Assembly (NCBI GenBank): GCA_027943245.1
Contig: JANDJZ010001289.1
Span: 1-11,212 of the forward strand
Direction: 5' to 3'
DNA length: 11,212 bases
Source of the DNA: Acanthamoeba sp. SK_2022b
Lineage: Eukaryota > Discosea > Longamoebia > Acanthamoebidae
The notes below the pieces were generated by a model. The model ran no database searches. It was given only the letters and a program-made list of their open reading frames with translations, and had not been told where the DNA came from. Made by a program: the position numbers and the translations under genes. Positions 7,183 to 11,212 of the stretch are shown piece by piece (position 1 is the first letter of the stretch; each line of letters opens with the position of its first letter).

Positions 7183-8089
7183 ATGGAGTCGCCACAGCCA
7201 CCAGACAACAGCTCCAAGGCCACACCTAGCCATTTGCAGCGTGGAGAGGGACCGCAAATGAGCCCCGTATGGCTGAGCGGGAAGGTGGTGCACGGATTTG
7301 GGCGCGGAAGCAAGCAACTTGGCATCCCTACAGGTAACCCATCATCGCTTTTGCATACCCAAAAAGTGTTCTTTCTTTGTTCATTGTGCTGTCCCCATCC
7401 TTGTTGCAATCATTTCTTATTATGATTGTTTTTGTAAGTCAAAAATCGAATCCTTTACAACACCAACATGATTCTACTCGCGATTTCCCTTGCCCCTTGT
7501 GGCAAGGCCGTAGCATGTCTCGACTCAAACTCATGGTCGTGTCGGTCGTTATGTGCTGCAGCCAATCTTCCGGTTGACGAGTGCAAGGCGGTGGCGGATC
7601 TGCCGGTGGGCGTGTACTACGGCTGGGCCTTCGTGCCCTCTCGCGACTCGACGCCCCGCAAGGCGGCCGTCTCCATCGGCTGGAACCCCTTCTACAAGAA
7701 CACTCACAAGACTCTTGTACGCTGGGAGCCTCTCTCTCTCTCGGTAGTGATTTGTGCGCGCCCTTGACCCTCGATGACCGTCATCTGTAGGAAGTACATC
7801 TGATGCACAAGTACGCGGATGACTTCTACGGCGAGGAGCTGCGTGTCGTGCTCCTCGGGTACACCCGCCCCGAGTGCGACTTCACCTCTCTCGGTGCGAC
7901 TCGCCCTCCCCAGTTTTTACCCCAGCGTGCGCGCGTGTGGCTCAAGACCCGAATGGCGTGGCGCGTGCAGATGCGCTCATCGAGGCCATCAACGAGGACA
8001 TCGCGTGGACGAGCCGCACGCTGGACCGGCCTGAGCACGCGTCCTACCCATCCCACTCCTTCTTCTCCGCCGCCTCTCCCTCCTCCTGA
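7183..8089 (+). CDS. RFK: Riboflavin kinase (flavokinase)
   Basis: This enzyme phosphorylates riboflavin with ATP to FMN, the first step of flavin cofactor synthesis (EC 2.7.1.26). Exons: 7183-7333, 7562-7716, 7791-7893, 7971-8089; introns of 228, 74 and 77 nt; all phases fit; 175 aa. Motifs follow the eukaryotic monofunctional type: [15 protein letters not shown] (38-52, the nucleotide/Mg-binding PTAN loop, split by intron 1 between T50 and A51), GVYYGWA (67-73), [10 protein letters not shown] (88-97), Glu103 at the start of EVHLMH (equivalent to human catalytic Glu86), [10 protein letters not shown] and GYTRPE. Compared with the human enzyme there is an N-terminal extension of about 18 residues rich in Ser/Pro, and a short Ser/Pro/Ala tail. 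There is no FAD synthetase domain. The start is the first ATG in frame. The FMN it makes serves flavoenzymes generally; a link to the adjacent genes is not shown. Confidence 0.96.
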
Positions 8090-8150
8090 TTCGACTGTGC
8101 CAACCTCTTGTCCAGTAAATAGAAGAAAAACGAATTAAATTGATGCCACA

Positions 8151-8151
<1 letters not shown>

Positions 8152-8185
<34 letters not shown>
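8152..8185. repeat. (CA)17 microsatellite
   Basis: Seventeen CA units lie 63 nt after the riboflavin kinase stop, in the spacer before the mitochondrial carrier gene. Confidence 0.97.
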
Positions 8186-8186
<1 letters not shown>

Positions 8187-8218
8187 CACCATCAACTGAA
8201 CGTTATCACCAAACGCCA

Positions 8219-8237
8219 GCCTCTAGCACAGAGAGGC
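8219..8237. repeat. Short inverted repeat GCCTCT / AGAGGC
   Basis: Perfect 6-bp arms (8219-8224 and 8232-8237) are separated by 7 nt. On its own this length is close to chance expectation; it is listed because two stronger palindromes follow within 70 bp. Confidence 0.5.
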
Positions 8238-8270
8238 AAAGAAGAAGGCCAGTTGAAAAAGAAGATGAAA

Positions 8271-8303
8271 GAAAACGAAAACCAAATGGCGATTTTCGTT
8301 TTC
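8271..8303. promoter_or_regulatory. 11-bp perfect inverted repeat upstream of mitoferrin gene
   Basis: GAAAACGAAAA (8271-8281) is mirrored exactly by TTTTCGTTTTC (8293-8303) around an 11-nt spacer. It sits 141 to 173 nt before the carrier ATG. Dyads of this kind suit a homodimeric DNA-binding protein, or a hairpin if transcribed in the leader. The regulatory role is inferred. Confidence 0.6.
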
Positions 8304-8319
8304 CGCCGGCCATCCGGCG
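8304..8319. promoter_or_regulatory. CGCCGG-CCAT-CCGGCG hairpin abutting the previous palindrome
   Basis: Perfect 6-bp GC-only arms around a 4-nt loop begin at the very next base after the 11-bp inverted repeat. If transcribed, this would form a stable hairpin 125 nt before the carrier ATG. Whether it lies in the promoter or the 5' leader cannot be told from sequence. Confidence 0.6.
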
Positions 8320-8443
8320 AGCGGAGTTTTTGAATAAGAGGAACTGTTGCGCCCCCTCCCCCCCTCATCATCTCGCGCGGGTGCCAGTTCACAAGAAGCG
8401 AGGGCGATAAGAACACCACTCGCGCCTGCGCAGTCAGATCACT

Positions 8444-9975
8444 ATGGAGTTCCTTGTAGATGAGGCACTCGAGGAGGAGCTTCAACAGAGCAGCGATCCT
8501 CGCGTTCATCTTATAGCCGGTGCCTTCGCCGGTCTCATGGAACACTGCGGCATGTTCCCCATCGACACTGTCAAGGCACCACCCTCCCTCCTTTTCATTT
8601 GCTCATTTCATTACCAAAAATTGGATAATTTTACCAACCGATCTAATTATTTTTATATTTTTTGTTTAAAAGGTCCATTCGCATTGTAGCGTTTAATTCA
8701 TCACTTTTCTTTCTTTTTAACTTAAATCCATCATCATGCGCAGACTCACCAGCAGCTTGCTGGAACCCGAACGAGTATGGCGGCCACAATCAGGACCATC
8801 GTCGCCAAGAATGGCGTCGCCGGCCTCTTTCGAGTACGCGCTCATTCGTCATCTCCAGTTGATGATCCCTTGCGCTACATGGCGTGACGTCGTCTGCGTG
8901 GCAGGGGTTGCCCGTGGTGGTGGCGGGCTCGGCGCCCGTGCACGGCATCGCCTTCTCGATCTACGAGTTTTGCAAACGCGTTTCGGGCGCCGATCGGTGT
9001 GCTTCAGCCTCCCGCGCGCGCGTTGCGGTGATGCGTGTGTGCATGCGCGCTGACGGGGCGATGCCGTGCAGGCCGGGCCATCACGTGCTGGCCTCGAGCA
9101 TGTCGGGCGTGGCGGCCACCCTCGCGCACGACGCCTGCCTCGCTCCCATCGACACCCTCAAGCAGCGCCTCCAGTTCTCCGCCCGCCCTTATCGGGTACC
9201 GCGCGCGCCCGCAAGACCGACTGCTGACGTGGCGTGACGTGGCACACTCCTACTCATACATTTTTACATTTTTACATACTTGTATATACAGGGCGTGTGG
9301 GATTGCTTTGGCCACATTTTGAAGAGCGAGGGAGTGTCGGGCTTCTACCGCGGATACACCACCGCTGCGGTCATGAACCTGCCCCACGCCAGGTACACCG
9401 CCACCCGCCCCACCGTCTCGCCGCTCGCGAACGAACGCGCCAAGCGCTGACCGACATGTCGCGTCGCGGGCGCAGTATTTATTACGGAGCCTACGAGAGC
9501 ATGAAGAAGCTGCTCAAGCGAGCCACGGGGAGGGAGCACGAGAGCAACGACCCCATCACCCACATGCTCGCGGGCGCTGCCGGCGGATGCCTGGCCGGCG
9601 GACTCACCAACCCGCTCGACGTCGGCAAGACGCGCCTTCAGGTGAGACGCACACGCGCGCGCGCACACACACACCGCACACGCCCGACCACTGACGTGCG
9701 CGCGCGCGCGTTCGTTCTTTCAGGTGGGCACGGACGCGGGGAAGAGCTATCGGGGCATGGTGAGCACGCTGCGCAAGATATACAAGGAGGACGGGTGGGC
9801 CGGCTTCACCAAGGGCATCCGACCGCGGATGATGTTCCACTCCCTGTCGGCCGCCATCAGCTGGACCACCTACGAGTACGTCAAGCACACCCTCGAGCGC
9901 TCCTTCTCCGACTCTCCCTCTCCAACTGCCCCCGCCTCGTCGTCCTCTACGCCCAATAAAAACGCCCCCTCCTGA
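8444..9975 (+). CDS. Mitochondrial carrier, mitoferrin (MRS3/4, SLC25A37)-like
   Basis: This is an inner-membrane carrier of the SLC25 family; mitoferrins import iron for Fe-S cluster and haem synthesis. Exons: 8444-8575, 8744-8833, 8905-8996, 9072-9195, 9292-9392, 9476-9641, 9724-9975, with all phases consistent, giving 318 aa. Three Solcar repeats each show the P-x-D-x-x-K signature: PIDTVK (39-44), PIDTLK (130-135) and PLDVGK (226-231). Mitoferrin-like features are LIAGAFAGLMEHCGMFP in helix 1, IYEFCK after helix 2, MNLPHA in helix 4, the DPITHMLAGAAGG start of repeat 3 and AISWTTYEYVKH in helix 6. The helix 2 motif usually seen as GAGPAHA reads GSAPVHG. Intron 1 (8576-8743) keeps the signature intact only if it uses a GC-AG donor. 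The Ser/Pro/Ala-rich C-terminal tail (about 297-318) is unusual. Iron as substrate is inferred from family resemblance; an S-adenosylmethionine-type carrier is less likely. Confidence 0.88.
8576..8743 (+). other. Probable GC-AG intron in the mitoferrin-like gene
   Basis: The coding frame runs to AAG (Lys44) followed by GCACCA, then an AT-rich 168-nt interval with a polypyrimidine region and a GCGCAG acceptor, after which THQQLAGTR continues the carrier fold. The nearest GT donor (8570-8571) would delete Val43-Lys44 and destroy the invariant signature, so the GC donor is preferred. Confidence 0.65.
9955..9960 (+). terminator. AATAAA hexamer inside the last codons of the mitoferrin-like gene
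   Basis: AATAAA occurs within the coding sequence (codons for PNK), ending 15 nt before the end of the TGA stop. If used as the polyadenylation signal, cleavage would follow almost directly after the stop codon, giving a very short 3' UTR. No other AATAAA in this strand is close by except near 10180. Confidence 0.35.
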
Positions 9976-10290
9976 GTGGGGGTGTGAGCTCCCACCGTCA
10001 TCTTGCTAGTCGTTGTGGAAGTACAAGTGGTGGGGAGATAGTGGTGTGGTAGAGTGGAAGTAGTGGTTGTGATAAAGGGGGGGTGGATTTTACTACGAAG
10101 TGCTACAGCCGATCAGCACGAGCATGCTTTACAAAACACCGGTGCAGGGGGGGAGGAGGAGAGGGAACCAGGGACAACAAAATAAATAGAGCGGGGGGGG
10201 GTAGAGGGGGAGGAGGAGGCGGTGGCTGGTGGTTGTTGGGGTGAGGGGGGGTAGAGGGTGGTGGTGATGTGTTGTTGTTTGTTTGTTTTT
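9976..10290. other. Convergent spacer, G-tract rich
   Basis: This 315-bp spacer lies between the converging mitoferrin-like and V-ATPase genes. The plus strand is strongly G-biased, with a G7 at 10077-10083, a G7 at 10147-10153, a G9 at 10193-10201 and further G4 to G7 runs to about 10255. The motif GGGGGGGTAGAGGG occurs twice within 10193-10260. The right end is T/G-rich next to the V-ATPase stop. I see no gene or RNA. The G-tracts meet the simple pattern for G-quadruplex formation on the plus strand. Confidence 0.7.
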
Positions 10291-11212
10291 TTAGTTGTCG
10301 AGGTTGTGGAAGGCCTGCTTGATCTCCTCGTGGAGGGCCTGGTAGTGGGCGACGACCTTGGCCTCGCCGTCGTGGGGGTCCTGGAACTTCATGGAGGAGA
10401 TCTTGTAGATGATGTCGCCCATGGACTGCCTGATGGTGTTCCAGGTGATCTTGTTGTCGTCGGTCGTCTTCTCGACGGCCTTCTGTGCGAGGTTGTAGAA
10501 GAGGACCATGTTCCTGAGGATCCACGTCGTCTTGTAGAAGGGGCAGTAGGCGTCGTAGGGCGTGAAGCCGTTCTGCTGCAAAAAGTCGTCCTTGATGAGC
10601 TTGGCCACCTCGAGCACGATCTTCTCCGACTCGCCGAGCGAGTCCTTGCCGACGAGCTGCACGATCTCGGTGAGGTCGTCCTCGGTCTGCAGGATCTCGG
10701 AGCACTTGGTCCTGAGGGCGGTGAACTCGGGGTCGGCGTTGTCGTAGAAGGGGTCCAAGATCTTGAGGTACTTGGAGAAGGAGATGAGCCAGTTCACCGA
10801 CGGGAAGTGCTTGCGCTGGGCGAGCTTCTTGTCGAGGCCCCAGAACACCTGCACGATGCCCAGCGTGGCCGACGTCACCGGGTCCGAGAAGTCTCCGCCC
10901 GGCGGCGAGACGGCGCCGACGATCGAGACCGAGCCGTCGCGGTTGGGCCCGCCCAGGCACTGCACCTTGCCGGCGCGCTCGTAGAACGAGGCCAGCCGCG
11001 CGCCCAGGTAGGCCGGGTAGCCCGAGTCGGCGGGCATCTCGGCCAGACGACCCGAGATCTCGCGCAGCGCCTCGGCCCAGCGCGACGTCGAGTCGGCCAT
11101 CATGGACACGTTGTAGCCCTGGTCGCGGAAGTACTCGGACAGCGTGATGCCCGTGTAGATCGACGCCTCGCGCGCGGCCACCGGCATGTTGGAGGTGTTG
11201 GCCACCAGCGCC
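10291..11212 (-). CDS. V-type proton ATPase catalytic subunit A, C-terminal part
   Basis: This is the catalytic A subunit of the V1 sector, which hydrolyses ATP to drive proton pumping into vacuoles, endosomes and contractile-vacuole membranes. The visible part is one uninterrupted exon of 306 codons plus TAA (10293-10291), open to the right edge; roughly the N-terminal half, including the P-loop, lies outside the window. Visible family sequences are [19 protein letters not shown] at the edge, [60 protein letters not shown] and [10 protein letters not shown], which fits the ATP synthase alpha/beta signature, then the helical C-terminal domain ending in FHNLDN. No internal stop or frameshift is seen, and third positions are almost all G or C, stronger than in the neighbours, as expected for high expression. 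It converges on the mitoferrin-like gene. No AATAAA is seen on this strand downstream. Confidence 0.97.
   Translation of the reverse strand, partial: ALVANTSNMPVAAREASIYTGITLSEYFRDQGYNVSMMADSTSRWAEALREISGRLAEMPADSGYPAYLGARLASFYERAGKVQCLGGPNRDGSVSIVGAVSPPGGDFSDPVTSATLGIVQVFWGLDKKLAQRKHFPSVNWLISFSKYLKILDPFYDNADPEFTALRTKCSEILQTEDDLTEIVQLVGKDSLGESEKIVLEVAKLIKDDFLQQNGFTPYDAYCPFYKTTWILRNMVLFYNLAQKAVEKTTDDNKITWNTIRQSMGDIIYKISSMKFQDPHDGEAKVVAHYQALHEEIKQAFHNLDN

Noticed and set aside
7377..7577. Plus-strand frame inside riboflavin kinase intron 1
   Set aside because: It is AT-rich at its start, bridges the intron and exon 2 in the wrong frame, and is not needed to explain the well-conserved enzyme.
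8400..8446. Possible iron-responsive element before the mitoferrin-like start
   Set aside because: A CAGTCA sequence is present near 8431, but the CAGTGN loop, bulged C and paired stem required of an IRE are not.
10103..10960. Minus-strand frame of 285 codons overlapping the V-ATPase gene
   Set aside because: It is Arg/Pro/Gly-rich, overlaps the V-ATPase A frame on the same strand, and extends into G-tract spacer as poly-Pro and poly-Asn; no family motif is seen.
1..11212. tRNA, rRNA, CRISPR, transposon, or a defence-like gene cluster
   Set aside because: I saw no cloverleaf with B-box, no repeat-spacer array, no transposase or reverse transcriptase motifs and no target-site duplications; the gene content is ordinary eukaryotic housekeeping.

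Overview
The window looks like nuclear DNA of a GC-rich, intron-rich protist. My best guess is an Acanthamoeba-like amoebozoan. This rests on dense genes with several short introns (65 to 228 nt) each, strong GC bias at third codon positions, AT-rich or low-complexity introns and spacers, and purely eukaryotic gene content (CCT chaperonin, linker histone, V-ATPase, mitochondrial carrier). Nothing bacterial, viral or transposon-like is visible. Species assignment is an inference, because no search could be run. All gene models below were built by hand from splice sites, reading phase and remembered family motifs; exon phases agree at every junction of the six complete genes.

Layout, left to right: (1) 1-428, minus strand, the apparent 5' part of an unrecognised Ser/Pro-rich, basic gene running off the left edge (tentative). 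(2) 861-2326, minus, six-exon PP2C phosphatase of the PTC1 type. (3) 2753-3584, minus, two-exon linker histone H1 with an RS/SP-rich tail containing an in-frame repeat. (4) 3961-6051, minus, six-exon CCT2 (TCP-1 beta), complete at 536 aa. (5) 6245-6964, plus, four-exon small twin-CX9C (CHCH) protein with acidic tracts, divergent from CCT2 across 193 bp. (6) 7183-8089, plus, four-exon riboflavin kinase. (7) 8444-9975, plus, seven-exon mitoferrin-like mitochondrial carrier. (8) 10291-11212, minus, the C-terminal 306 codons of V-ATPase catalytic subunit A, running off the right edge and convergent with the carrier.

The genes are mostly housekeeping and do not form one pathway. Three neighbours on the plus strand have mitochondrial or cofactor themes (a probable intermembrane-space CHCH protein, FMN synthesis, iron import), but this may be chance. 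Spacers between head-to-tail neighbours often carry a microsatellite shortly after the upstream gene's stop, and the right-hand convergent spacer is rich in G-tracts.

I found no new multi-gene system. The observations most worth checking are the undescribed twin-CX9C/acidic protein, a tandem pair of perfect palindromes upstream of the mitoferrin gene, three MYB/MSA-like CAACGG boxes upstream of histone H1, a GC-AG intron placed exactly after the first carrier signature, and frequent use of GTAC-type 5' splice sites.
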